Part shown: piece by piece, positions 7,804 to 16,138 of the stretch | How the letters are laid out: each line of letters opens with the position of its first letter | Position numbering within the stretch: position 1 is the first letter of the stretch | Assembly: GCA_022072175.1 (NCBI GenBank) | Contig: JAJVIE010000001.1 | Coordinates: 122,718-186,717, forward strand | Length of the DNA stretch: 64,000 nucleotides | Direction of reading: 5' to 3' | From: Candidatus Omnitrophota bacterium | GTDB lineage: Bacteria; Omnitrophota; Gorgyraeia; 2-02-FULL-51-18 | Position numbers and translations under genes: made by a program | Notes under the pieces: model-generated | Told to the model about the DNA's origin: nothing | Databases searched by the model: none | Seen by the model: only the letters and a program-made list of their open reading frames with translations

Positions 7804-9399
7804 CTAGGCCCCGCCGATCCCATCGATAGAGATCTCGATCCGCCTGCCGCTATGCTCGTAGTTGGGGATGTCGTTGAGTTTGATGGCCACTCCTGTGATG
7901 CGGTCCACATCCAGCCGGCCGTTGCCCGATCCGCGATCCGCTCCGACTTCACGTCCGTAGCGATCAAGGAAGAGCTCATCCAGCCGGACCGCGTAAATCC
8001 TCCACTCCCCGTCATCCGGTACGATAACGGCCGGACCGCGATAGCGCTCACCGTCGGTATCGATGAGCATGACGCTGACATTGAGCTCACCGCCGTCGCT
8101 CTTGGCCCGCCAGATGAGATGACTCCCCCCGCTCAGATCGAACGGCCGCTCCCACCGTCTCTCGAAATGACACCAAGCCCCGGACTCCTGATCGGTCCAG
8201 ATCACACGCAGCGCCCGACCCGACCCTGAGGAGGGATCATCATCCAAGCGTGTGGCGTACCGCACCCGACTGCTGGCGCGCTCCCAGTAGGCGCGCGTCA
8301 AAGACTCCGTATCTCTGTACTCGAAGTCCTCGAGTACGATGGACGGCCGCATCTCAGGCGCGATCGCCGATGGCTCGCGCTCTGCCGGTCGCAGAGCCCA
8401 TCCGGCCGGCCGGGCACCCGCGACAGCCCTCAAGATGCGCCCATATCCTCTCTTGGGACGACGCGACGCCTCGATAAGCCCCCAGTGAGTCTCGATATCG
8501 GGAGATTGGACCTCCACACTCCCGCCCTTGGGCCACTCATCCTGCCATTGGAATAGGACCCACCCCAGACCCGCACGACGCAAAGCCGCGATCTGAGCCG
8601 GGATGACCGCACTCTGGCTGTCCGCCGGCATATAGGAACTGTACCCGGTCTCCGACACATACACGGGCCGCTTGAGATCCCGCGACAACTGCCTGAGCCG
8701 GTCGATGACCGGTTCCATCCGGGCAGGGTCAAAAGCCCCAGAGGTCCAGTCGGTGATGCCGATATAGACATTGATGCCGATGATGTCCACCTGACGGAGC
8801 CCGACGTCGTACCCGGGCGCATTGAGTGTGTGTGAGGCGGTCAGCGGCCGATCCGGGTCCTCGCGCCGCACCGCGGAGGCGATACGGCCATAGACCTCTT
8901 CCATCCGCGCCCGGCCGTAGCGGCGCACGACGTTGCCGCCCGAGTGTCCCCAGTGGTACGGCGAGTCGTTCCACAGACACCAGTAGAGGATGTGGGGGTG
9001 ATGCTTGCGCGATCGCACCTGCTGCACCGCACGATCCACCAGATCGTCCACCACAGTATCGGACCCGTAGTCGATACGATCATCCAGGCGCAGGACCCCC
9101 TCGATGACGCTGAGCCCCTCTGCGTGCGCGATCTCCATGACGGCATCCGGCAGAGCGTCGTAAGTGCGGAGGGTGTCGAAACCGGCTCGGCGGATACGCC
9201 GCAGATCTTGCCGATAGATCTCGATGGGGATCAAGGTGGGATCAGCGATACCCGGATAGCTCGGGCTGTAGGCCACACCGCGGATGGATGAGACGCGGTC
9301 CAGTCTGTCAGCGAAGTCGTCCGACCCCTGAGCGGCGGCTGGGCCGATGCATGCGACCCATATCACTAGGCTGGCCGTTAGTGATCGATCAAAGCTCAT
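7804..9399 (-). CDS. Secreted glycoside hydrolase-like protein with C-terminal carbohydrate-binding domain
   Basis: The 531-residue protein has a Sec signal ending PAAAQ. Residues of about 35-320 form a TIM-barrel domain like GH2-C/GH5-clan enzymes: RGVAYSPSYPG opening, WCLWNDSPYHWGHSG where the acid/base Glu is expected, and VYVSETGYSS with a likely nucleophile Glu. The acid/base position reads Asn-Asp instead of Asn-Glu, so activity is uncertain. The last 190 residues (from IVLEDFEYRD) are a CBM11-like beta sandwich. It probably acts on polysaccharide outside the cell. It is last in the minus-strand series below the RHS gene. Confidence 0.7.
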   Translation of the reverse strand: MSFDRSLTASLVIWVACIGPAAAQGSDDFADRLDRVSSIRGVAYSPSYPGIADPTLIPIEIYRQDLRRIRRAGFDTLRTYDALPDAVMEIAHAEGLSVIEGVLRLDDRIDYGSDTVVDDLVDRAVQQVRSRKHHPHILYWCLWNDSPYHWGHSGGNVVRRYGRARMEEVYGRIASAVRREDPDRPLTASHTLNAPGYDVGLRQVDIIGINVYIGITDWTSGAFDPARMEPVIDRLRQLSRDLKRPVYVSETGYSSYMPADSQSAVIPAQIAALRRAGLGWVLFQWQDEWPKGGSVEVQSPDIETHWGLIEASRRPKRGYGRILRAVAGARPAGWALRPAEREPSAIAPEMRPSIVLEDFEYRDTESLTRAYWERASSRVRYATRLDDDPSSGSGRALRVIWTDQESGAWCHFERRWERPFDLSGGSHLIWRAKSDGGELNVSVMLIDTDGERYRGPAVIVPDDGEWRIYAVRLDELFLDRYGREVGADRGSGNGRLDVDRITGVAIKLNDIPNYEHSGRRIEISIDGIGGA

Positions 9400-9450
9400 A
9401 CCCGATCTGTCCTGCCTTATTCTTCCATCCTAAACGGCAGCCGGGATCGA

Positions 9451-10701
9451 TCATGCGTCAATGACAGCTTCTTTGGCCGACTCCGCCAGTTTTTTTGCAC
9501 AGACGTCGCATAGTTCGATCTTCTTACGGTCAAGCTCTCGCAGACTGTACGCATACCCGAACCCGCACGAGGGCTTGTAGCAACGAGCGTGTCCGGTGAT
9601 GAGACTGATGCCTCCGAGTGCAGCCTTTACGGTTCTCTCGATCAGCATCGGTCGGGAAGGAGGCTCCTGACTGTTCACAGCTAGGAATCGATGATACGAA
9701 ACGATCGAGAGCCCGTTTCGCTTGGAGTTAGCGTAGACCCAGTTACCATCACCTGAATACAGGTCCTCACTTATCAGACCGATATAACCCAAGACCCACG
9801 GCTTCTTGGAGGGGAACGTCTTGGCCAGTAGGTCCAGGAGCCGGTCCGAATCGTATTGCCAGCTCGACCCCCTCATGAGAGCATACCTTGCTAGTGAACT
9901 GTTGATTTCGTTAGGTGAAATATCCGGCGCGTACGCCGTGGTCAACGCCCGTACCTTCGTTTCAACGTCCAGCGCGGCAACACCATTCGCATCAAGATTT
10001 CCGAGAGTCTCCTTGAGCTTAGTATCTTTAGGGGAGGCGAGTATCGCTGTTACAAAACGATCCAGTTTGCGATCAAATGCATTTCTATCCGGAGATCCGG
10101 GATCGATCGCCGATCCAACGACAAAATGGATGTCGGTTACTTCCTCGAGTTTCACGCACAGCTCTTCCAGGTAACGTCGATTCACCTTTCCGACAGGAAC
10201 GACCACTATCTCCGGCTTTCGTGGGTAGGTTGTGGATGGCAGAACATCATGGACTGCTTCCTTGAAGCTCTGGTCCAACGCCGATAGCCGACCGAGCGCG
10301 CTCTGCACGATCCGCTCATCTTCAGCGTGATCATATATGAATTTGAGATGATCCACCGCCTCGTCTCGCCTTTCCTGGCGTTCAAGAAGCTCCGCGAAAC
10401 GATAGCGCGCATTCATGTTCCAGGGGTCGGCCTCAACACCTCTACGGTAGGCCCGCACCCCCTTATCGAAGGTATCCGCATTCTTGAGAAGTGTCTCGGC
10501 TACGGAATATATTTCCTCGACATGACGCCTGTTCTGAGTATTCGTTTCTTTGATGATCTGAACGATCCGCTCCTCAGGACTTCTATTCACACCTCTGAGA
10601 AACGCCTCATCTTCCGCGGATCGCTCTAGCGCCGCCGCTAGCGCGGACGAACAGGACACAAGGAAGATTAAGAGCATCAAAAGTTTTAAAATCGTAGCCA
10701 C
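9451..10701 (-). CDS. TPR-archaemetzincin-like lipoprotein with degenerate active site
   Basis: This 416-residue protein starts at GTG behind AGGAG and has the lipobox LVSC (Cys17). Residues 45-150 are TPR-like helices. From residue 163 the protein follows the archaemetzincin (M54) layout: EIVVVPVG opening strand, WVLGYIGLISEDLYSGDGNW, NGLSIVSYHRF and ERTVKAAL. Where family members have HExxHxxGxxH, this one has G363, G364, L367 and R373, so all three metal His and the catalytic Glu are missing. The second zinc site (C374, C379, C398, C401) and D391 remain. It is therefore probably a non-catalytic pseudo-protease, perhaps a binding or sensing protein at the membrane. The base composition is visibly more AT-rich than its neighbours. 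Confidence 0.75.
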   Translation of the reverse strand: MATILKLLMLLIFLVSCSSALAAALERSAEDEAFLRGVNRSPEERIVQIIKETNTQNRRHVEEIYSVAETLLKNADTFDKGVRAYRRGVEADPWNMNARYRFAELLERQERRDEAVDHLKFIYDHAEDERIVQSALGRLSALDQSFKEAVHDVLPSTTYPRKPEIVVVPVGKVNRRYLEELCVKLEEVTDIHFVVGSAIDPGSPDRNAFDRKLDRFVTAILASPKDTKLKETLGNLDANGVAALDVETKVRALTTAYAPDISPNEINSSLARYALMRGSSWQYDSDRLLDLLAKTFPSKKPWVLGYIGLISEDLYSGDGNWVYANSKRNGLSIVSYHRFLAVNSQEPPSRPMLIERTVKAALGGISLITGHARCYKPSCGFGYAYSLRELDRKKIELCDVCAKKLAESAKEAVIDA

Positions 10702-10781
10702 TTATCTCCTTTTCTGTGCCTCACCAGGTCTTTACGAAGACCAACCCTTCCCTCCCGGACGGCATCCGGTACCGGTACCTG

Positions 10782-11516
10782 CTAAGCCCTGTCTATCCCC
10801 CACTCACGACGTACCGAGGCCAGCTTTTGTACAAAACGCTCTGAGCCGTTCAGTGTCTGAGTGATGCTCGACGCCGATAGTTCGTGTGAGGCGATGTAGA
10901 GTCCATTCCCATCCTGCGCAACTTTGTATACGAGCTTAGCGGCCCCGGCGAGCGTCCTCACCGCCTGATCGTCGCCGCTCAAGAAGCACTTAGCCGCCAT
11001 GCCTGGAGCGTCTTGCATGATGCTGTCTCCATCGATCCACCCGCCCCAAGTGATCATCTGGTCTCCGCAGAGCTCATCGCGGTATCTGTCCAGGTCTTGT
11101 CCATCGACTTGGGCGACTAAGAGTCGACGCGGGTCGTCATACCATGCGGATCGCCGACCGTTGAGCCATCGCCATACATCGGGCAGTAGGGTAGGTCCCT
11201 GCCGCTGGCTGTCATGAGCTACGATGTTGATGGCGTGCTCTCCGGCCAGTGTCCTCAGAAGCTCAGGCAGCATGTCCTCGAAGAATCCAGGGTGTGGCGC
11301 GCCCCACTCGACCTTCATATCAAAACCGATCTCCAGCCATCTCAGATCACTCGGCAGGATACCGCTGTTCGGACCCCGATCGACCGGGGATACCGGACGG
11401 TCGAGAGCGTCGAGCCTTAGATCAATCGTTTCGACCGGATCGACCTTGAACAAGGACCACACCTCACCAAGACCTGCTACGGTCCTATCTAGCGCCTCAT
11501 TCCCCTTGCGACACAT
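10782..11516 (-). CDS. Unrecognised 244-residue protein in the RHS cluster
   Basis: I do not recognise this protein. It has no signal peptide or membrane segment, is acidic and Trp-rich, and contains DLRWLEIGFDMKVEWGAPHP and MITWGGWIDGDS. The start at 11516 overlaps the preceding gene by 28 bases, which is long, so a slightly later start is possible. By position, second gene after the exported RHS protein, it could belong to an RHS-associated immunity or processing group, but nothing in its sequence shows that. Confidence 0.5.
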   Translation of the reverse strand: MCRKGNEALDRTVAGLGEVWSLFKVDPVETIDLRLDALDRPVSPVDRGPNSGILPSDLRWLEIGFDMKVEWGAPHPGFFEDMLPELLRTLAGEHAINIVAHDSQRQGPTLLPDVWRWLNGRRSAWYDDPRRLLVAQVDGQDLDRYRDELCGDQMITWGGWIDGDSIMQDAPGMAAKCFLSGDDQAVRTLAGAAKLVYKVAQDGNGLYIASHELSASSITQTLNGSERFVQKLASVRREWGIDRA

Positions 11517-11869
11517 CCGTGCTCCGTCGGTTCCACGGACGCATACCCAAAAGCCCTCAAAGACTCATCCAACGCCGGACTCCATTGGACGCCGATCACG
11601 ACCAGATCTGTATAGGGTTCTTTTTGGTAGGCATGATGATCCTCGATCACGGGCAACATCGAGATGACATCTTCGTCCGAGGCGTCATGTATATCCGCCT
11701 TGAAGTATGTAACGTCGCTGGCCGTACGGGCATCAGGAGACTCCAAGATGACCCTTCTGTTTTCGGGGGTGTCCATCACCCACCAAGCCACGACTTTGTT
11801 TGTCAGACTCTCGATTTGATCTCTGTCCGCTCTATAGATCAGCGCCACTGTTGGGCCACTCATAACCAT
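11489..11869 (-). CDS. Small protein directly downstream of the RHS gene, candidate immunity protein
   Basis: The 126-residue product (from MVMSGPTVALIYRADRDQ) is acidic, with no signal peptide. A longer in-frame opening begins inside the RHS gene and was rejected. The chosen ATG lies 19 bases after the RHS stop, with AGG just upstream; a second ATG two codons later is as good. Polymorphic RHS toxins are usually followed at once by a small acidic immunity gene, and this one fits by size, charge and place. I see no recognised domain. Confidence 0.5.
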   Translation of the reverse strand: MVMSGPTVALIYRADRDQIESLTNKVVAWWVMDTPENRRVILESPDARTASDVTYFKADIHDASDEDVISMLPVIEDHHAYQKEPYTDLVVIGVQWSPALDESLRAFGYASVEPTEHGCVARGMRR

Positions 11870-11888
11870 CCTATTTGTCTTCGTGACG

Positions 11889-14800
11889 TTAACAAGCCTT
11901 CGGTTTACCCTTTCCTCTGACTGGCCCGTTCGGACCCCACTCCCACTCATGTACATGCGGGTCCCCTTGGCCATGGTCGTGGCCATAATCGGAGTCGCGC
12001 ACTGCGCGACCGTCAGGACCATACTCTCTCACAGTCCGGCCCCCTCGTCCGTTTGGAAATTCTACTGTTCCGCCCGGTGGACCTACAACCGGAGTACGAC
12101 TACCATCCGTATTGTACCCGGGCCCATACCACGGTGCGCCGCCGTCAAAAGGCCCGCTCGGCGGAGGACCCTGTACCCCACCCATATCCGGACCAGCTGG
12201 CGGCACGGACGGTGCGCCCATGTCCGGCCCAGCGGGACCGACGCCCGGGCCTCCGGTGTACACATAGAGGCCGAGCGGGTCCATCCGGTTGATAGGATCG
12301 TTGGCGGCATAAGCATGGCGATTGACGGAGTCCATGTAGCCCAGCGGGTCCGGACTGGTGAAACGCGCCAACTGTGGATCGTACTGGCGGAAACGATAGT
12401 GATAGAGCCCTGTCTCCTCATCCAGCTCGCGCCCCGTGAAGTAAAAGATATTGCCCACCGAGGATCGGTCGAGTGCAGTACCGCCCGTATTGAGTATACG
12501 GAGGAGTCCGAAGGGCTCATAGACGTAACTTTCGACCAGACCGCCCGACTCGTCCGTCAGCGCGATCACACTGCCTAGCGCATCATACAAGTAGAAATAC
12601 CGCTCATCTCCGGAGAGCATAGCGATCGGCTCATCCAGCCACGGTGGGTGATAAAAGACTTTCTTTTCCCCATCTACCTCATCCATCTGGAGGATGTTGA
12701 GACCATCGTAGGTATAGCTGATCTGTTGGTGCTGGTCCGGCCTATGGATCTCTTTGGCGATCCTCCGACCGAGAGCATCATAGCGATAGGACACCTTCTG
12801 GTCACCGGACGTGCTCCCCGACATCCTGCCGAGGGGGTCGTAGGCGTACTCCGCCTCGCCTCGGCGGATGATCCGATCATCGGGGCCATACGCGACGTTC
12901 ATATCCACCGCCGGACCTGCCGTCATACGACCGATCCCATCGTACTCGTACAGTGCCTTATCGCCGCCGGACCGTGTCGCGGAGACCAATTGCCCCGCCG
13001 CGTCGTAACCATACTCCGTAGCCGCGCCCGCCACAGTCGACCGCACCCGGCGCCCGACCTCGTCATGGTCATACGAGAGCGTGATATCACCGTCCGGTAG
13101 ACGATGGACCATCTTCACGAGATCACCGGCCGCTGAGTACTGGTACAGGGTCTCCACGCGATTGGCATACTTGAGCGAAGTCCTGCGGCCGAGGGCATCA
13201 TAGGTATACTGGGCGAGCGCCTTGTCATCTTGGCCGATCACCTTGCTGAGCTGGCCTGTCAGGCCATACTCATAGCGCAGTGTGGATCCGTCCGGGTAGA
13301 CGATCTGGGTCCTGCGTCCCGCAGCGTCATAGGTATACTTGACGACCTGGTCACCTAGACCGGTGACGCTCAGCACCCTACCCATCTTGTCGTACTCATA
13401 GCGGTGCTCGCCGCGCTCATCACGGCAGACAACAGGCCTCCCGGCCTGGTCATAGACATACTCATGCACGACGTCACCGCTCTCACGACGGGTGAGCCTA
13501 TTGAGCGAGTCGTACTCGTAGAGGACTTTGGCCCCGTCGGGCAGATGCTTCTCGATCGGATTGGACGCCGCGTCATACACGTATCGCTCGGCAGACCCGT
13601 CAGGGTGGACCTGAGACACCAACCGTTTCATCGAGTCGTACTCGAACCGCACTCGGCCTCCGGCCGCGTTGATCATGGCCGTCATCAGCCCGATCTTGTT
13701 GTACTCGAACGATGTTTTGCGTTGAAGAGCATCGGTCTCTGAGATCCGGTTACCGGCGTCATCGTACTCATAGCTCGTCAGGCCTCCGTCCGGATCCGTG
13801 ACCGACACGAGATATCCTCGCTCATCGTAGGAGTAACTCCACACATGCCCCGCCGCATCCGTGTAGGCACTGACCAGACCATCATCTCGACGGCTCCAGC
13901 TTACCCGGGCGCTATCCGGCCCCGTGCGAGACACCAGACAACCGTGCGCATCGTAGCCGTACGAGTGCTTCCCGCCGATCGGATCCACAGAGGCCGCGAG
14001 CCCGCCCTTATCGTCATACTGGTATTTCCACACCGCTCCCGTGGGATTCGTGTAGCTCGTGAGTCGGTCATAGCGCCCGTACTCATAGCGATTTTCCCCT
14101 CCGGTAGCATCTTTGATAGAGATCAGACGGCCTTCCCCATCGTAACCATACTCGGCCACTCCTCCCATCGGATCCGCGCGAGTGATCAGCTGGCCTTCCT
14201 CATAGGACATCTGCCGCGCGTCTCCGGCCGGGTCCACCACCTTGACCGTATTGGCGTCGTCGTCATAGTGGTAGACCTCACGGGCGCCGTTCTCCCATGT
14301 GAGAGTGGTGCGCATGTTGTCAGGGTCATAGTTGAAGGACACCGTGCTCCAGTCCGGAGCGATGACCGTGATCGCGCGGCCCTTCTCGTCGTAGACATGC
14401 CGCCAGGTATTGCCGGTCGGTCCGATCTCGGCGACGATGAGCCGGGTCTGCGGACCCGCGCCGTACTCGTAGCGTGTCGTGCGTCCACCCGGCTTGACGA
14501 CCGAGACGAGGCGGCCGAAGCGGTCGTACTCGTAGGTGACGGCCCGCCCCGCGGAGTCGGTGACACGTGTGACCTTGCCATGACCGTCATACTCGAAATC
14601 CATCCACTTACCGCTCGGTGAGGTGACGCGGCGGAGTCTCTGGCCATCGTCGTGATAACTGAGCGTGAGCGTGTTGCCATGGGGATCGGAGATCGACACA
14701 AGGCGCGCGATGCCCTTGGAGTCGGCCGGTCCGTACCGGCGCTGGCGCCCGTGAGGTCCGCGCACGATATAGGCGCCGTCGGGCAGACGCAGGATCCTCT

Positions 14801-15224
14801 CGCGGCGCCCCTTCGGCGGCACATAGGTACCATCAAGGTTATCGACGTGTTTCCAGAGGTAATTGTGCTCGTCGACCTCCCAGATCGCGTTGTCCGCGGG
14901 TCGCTCGATCAGGCGGGAGTGGTAGTTGAAACGCCAGTTGTACCCCAGATGCTCGTAGACATCGGCACTGCGGTAGGTGCGATCCAGTTGTAGCGGGATG
15001 CGGTCAGGGAGATAGAGGTCGCGGGTCTCTTTGTGAACGGAGCCGGTGACGACGGAGACCGGGTCGGTCTTCTGCTCGCCGTCCTGAGGCAGGCCGTCTT
15101 TGGGGGGTGCACTCTCGATATCGAGCGGACCATCCCCTGATGAGCCTGCGGCCAGGACGGGCACGGCCCCCCAGGAGAGGGCGATGATCAGCAATACGGC
15201 TTGGACTAAGCACGTATAGGGCAC
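11889..15224 (-). CDS. Exported RHS/YD-repeat protein with variable C-terminal tip
   Basis: The 1111-residue protein has a Sec-type signal (about residues 1-26), a DUF6531-like N-domain (DPVSVVTGSVHKETRDLYLP) and about 40 YD repeats of the form YDxxGRLxxxxxxxG. The conserved RHS core end is YRFRQYDPQLARFTSPDPLG to NDPINRMDPLGL. The 130 residues after it are Gly/Pro-rich and end in a His/Asp-rich piece, VRDSDYGHDHGQGDPHVHEW, where a toxin domain would sit. RHS shells encapsulate such tips. The Sec signal points to surface display and not direct loading on a type VI spike. GTG start with no ribosome site. Confidence 0.85.
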   Translation of the reverse strand: MPYTCLVQAVLLIIALSWGAVPVLAAGSSGDGPLDIESAPPKDGLPQDGEQKTDPVSVVTGSVHKETRDLYLPDRIPLQLDRTYRSADVYEHLGYNWRFNYHSRLIERPADNAIWEVDEHNYLWKHVDNLDGTYVPPKGRRERILRLPDGAYIVRGPHGRQRRYGPADSKGIARLVSISDPHGNTLTLSYHDDGQRLRRVTSPSGKWMDFEYDGHGKVTRVTDSAGRAVTYEYDRFGRLVSVVKPGGRTTRYEYGAGPQTRLIVAEIGPTGNTWRHVYDEKGRAITVIAPDWSTVSFNYDPDNMRTTLTWENGAREVYHYDDDANTVKVVDPAGDARQMSYEEGQLITRADPMGGVAEYGYDGEGRLISIKDATGGENRYEYGRYDRLTSYTNPTGAVWKYQYDDKGGLAASVDPIGGKHSYGYDAHGCLVSRTGPDSARVSWSRRDDGLVSAYTDAAGHVWSYSYDERGYLVSVTDPDGGLTSYEYDDAGNRISETDALQRKTSFEYNKIGLMTAMINAAGGRVRFEYDSMKRLVSQVHPDGSAERYVYDAASNPIEKHLPDGAKVLYEYDSLNRLTRRESGDVVHEYVYDQAGRPVVCRDERGEHRYEYDKMGRVLSVTGLGDQVVKYTYDAAGRRTQIVYPDGSTLRYEYGLTGQLSKVIGQDDKALAQYTYDALGRRTSLKYANRVETLYQYSAAGDLVKMVHRLPDGDITLSYDHDEVGRRVRSTVAGAATEYGYDAAGQLVSATRSGGDKALYEYDGIGRMTAGPAVDMNVAYGPDDRIIRRGEAEYAYDPLGRMSGSTSGDQKVSYRYDALGRRIAKEIHRPDQHQQISYTYDGLNILQMDEVDGEKKVFYHPPWLDEPIAMLSGDERYFYLYDALGSVIALTDESGGLVESYVYEPFGLLRILNTGGTALDRSSVGNIFYFTGRELDEETGLYHYRFRQYDPQLARFTSPDPLGYMDSVNRHAYAANDPINRMDPLGLYVYTGGPGVGPAGPDMGAPSVPPAGPDMGGVQGPPPSGPFDGGAPWYGPGYNTDGSRTPVVGPPGGTVEFPNGRGGRTVREYGPDGRAVRDSDYGHDHGQGDPHVHEWEWGPNGPVRGKGKPKAC

Positions 15225-15417
15225 TGGGTTAGTTTACCTGCTTGATAGCGCTTTGGCCACGTAAGACGCCACACCCTTCCGATGGACCATGACCGCTAGG
15301 CATAGAGCTGAGCTTACATCAGTTATGATTAATATTCAAATCAATATGTTGCTATTTCAAATAACGACCACGCTGATCTCGAGCGATAACTCAGGTGGTG
15401 CATGAGTCGGGTGGCAC
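15225..15417. other. AT-rich intergenic region between the RHS gene and phhB
   Basis: These 193 bases contain no gene I can support. TAAACT on the minus strand at 15236-15231 ends six bases before the RHS GTG, a likely -10 element for a leaderless transcript, though no good -35 is seen. Bases 15315-15365 are strongly AT-rich, with TTATGATTAATATTC. Confidence 0.45.
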
Positions 15418-15795
15418 CTATTTCAGGAGGTGGTCTATCTTGGCGGCTAGGGCTAGGTCCAACTGCGTCACTCCCTTGGCCGAGTGTGTCGTCAGCACGA
15501 CCCGCAGTCTGCGATAGCGCGTCAGATGCAGGTCCGGATGATGGTCGGCCTTGTCGGCCAGACGGGCGATGCGGCCGATCAGCTTGACCGCCGCCTCGAA
15601 ACTCGCCGTCCGGTACTCCTTGGCGATGGATCGACCGCGCGCCTGGTATCGCCACCCGGATAGCTTCCTAAGACCGGCTTTCAGCAGTGTCGGACCGAGT
15701 GCGGCCCTCAGCTGATCCGGTGATGGCAGGTCATCTTTGGCCCTCTTGAGTCGACCCAATGGCATGTCCTCATCATAGCATCGGCGTTCGCGCAT
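15418..15795 (-). CDS. phhB: Pterin-4a-carbinolamine dehydratase
   Basis: This 125-residue protein matches the PCD/DCoH family: SGWRYQ, AVKLIGRIARLADKADHHPD with the catalytic His pair, then YRRLRVVLTTHSAKGVTQLD. The family dehydrates 4a-hydroxytetrahydrobiopterin and serves in pterin recycling; in bacteria without phenylalanine hydroxylase it is also linked to molybdopterin and folate metabolism. GGAGGGG six bases before the ATG at 15795 supports this start over the internal Met at residue 11. No hydroxylase gene is in the window. A decayed paralogous piece lies at 7655-7803. Confidence 0.88.
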   Translation of the reverse strand: MRERRCYDEDMPLGRLKRAKDDLPSPDQLRAALGPTLLKAGLRKLSGWRYQARGRSIAKEYRTASFEAAVKLIGRIARLADKADHHPDLHLTRYRRLRVVLTTHSAKGVTQLDLALAAKIDHLLK

Positions 15796-15810
15796 CGCTT
15801 ACCCCTCCAT

Positions 15811-15850
15811 CCTATAAGTCGCCGTGGGGTGGACGGTTCGTTCAACGAAC
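15811..15850. repeat. Dispersed hairpin repeat, copy B, with perfect inverted repeat
   Basis: The plus strand reads CCTATAAGTCGCC, GGGGT and TTCGTTCA in the order seen in copies A and C, with lower identity. Its end is part of a perfect 7-1-7 inverted repeat, GTTCGTTCAACGAAC (15836-15850). It lies upstream of phhB on the minus strand. Confidence 0.4.
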
Positions 15851-15851
15851 G

Positions 15852-15880
15852 ACCGCCCGCGGATCAGCTCCGCGGGCGGT
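15852..15880 (-). terminator. Strong GC hairpin downstream of the Cys-rich gene
   Basis: ACCGCCCGCGGA (15852-15863) and its exact complement (15869-15880) form a 12-base stem with a 5-base loop. On the minus strand it lies 37 bases after the stop of the small Cys/His-rich gene and is followed by CGTTCGTTG, only weakly T-rich. It probably ends that transcript. Confidence 0.55.
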
Positions 15881-15916
15881 GGTGTTGCGGGGACTTTCGG
15901 GCTGGCCTAGAAAGTC

Positions 15917-16099
15917 TTAGACGTGCGCGTCATCCTGGGCGGCGCAGCACTCCTTGGCGCAGTCCGGGGGACATTGTTCCTTGGCGGCTTCGGCGTGTTC
16001 GTGGGGACCCGAGACACCGCAAGAACCACAGTGAGCGTAGACGGGAGCTTGGAGCGACAGACCAGCGGCGAGCGCGAGCATCAGAGCGAGGGTTTTCAT
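15917..16099 (-). CDS. Small exported Cys/His-rich protein, probably metal-binding
   Basis: The 60-residue precursor has a Sec signal (MKTLALMLALAAGLSLQAPVYA). The mature part, about 38 residues, has seven Cys and four His in HCGSCGVSGPHEHAEA, CPPDC, KECC and a C-terminal His. AGGAG before the ATG at 16099 fixes the start; an upstream Met at 16132 lacks such a site. The mature peptide looks like a periplasmic metal or thiol scavenger. I cannot assign it to a named family. Confidence 0.65.
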   Translation of the reverse strand: MKTLALMLALAAGLSLQAPVYAHCGSCGVSGPHEHAEAAKEQCPPDCAKECCAAQDDAHV

Positions 16100-16138
16100 C
16101 GGGCGGATCTCCTGTGAAGGCAAGTGTACCATACCGGA

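Noticed and set aside
7629..8090. 153-codon minus-strand frame across the glycosidase stop
   Set aside because: It is out of phase with both the glycosidase gene and the dehydratase fragment, whose frame shows the real homology.
10768..10779. 12-base palindrome GGTACCGGTACC
   Set aside because: It is isolated, made of two restriction-like hexamers, and has no promoter or T-run beside it; no role can be argued.
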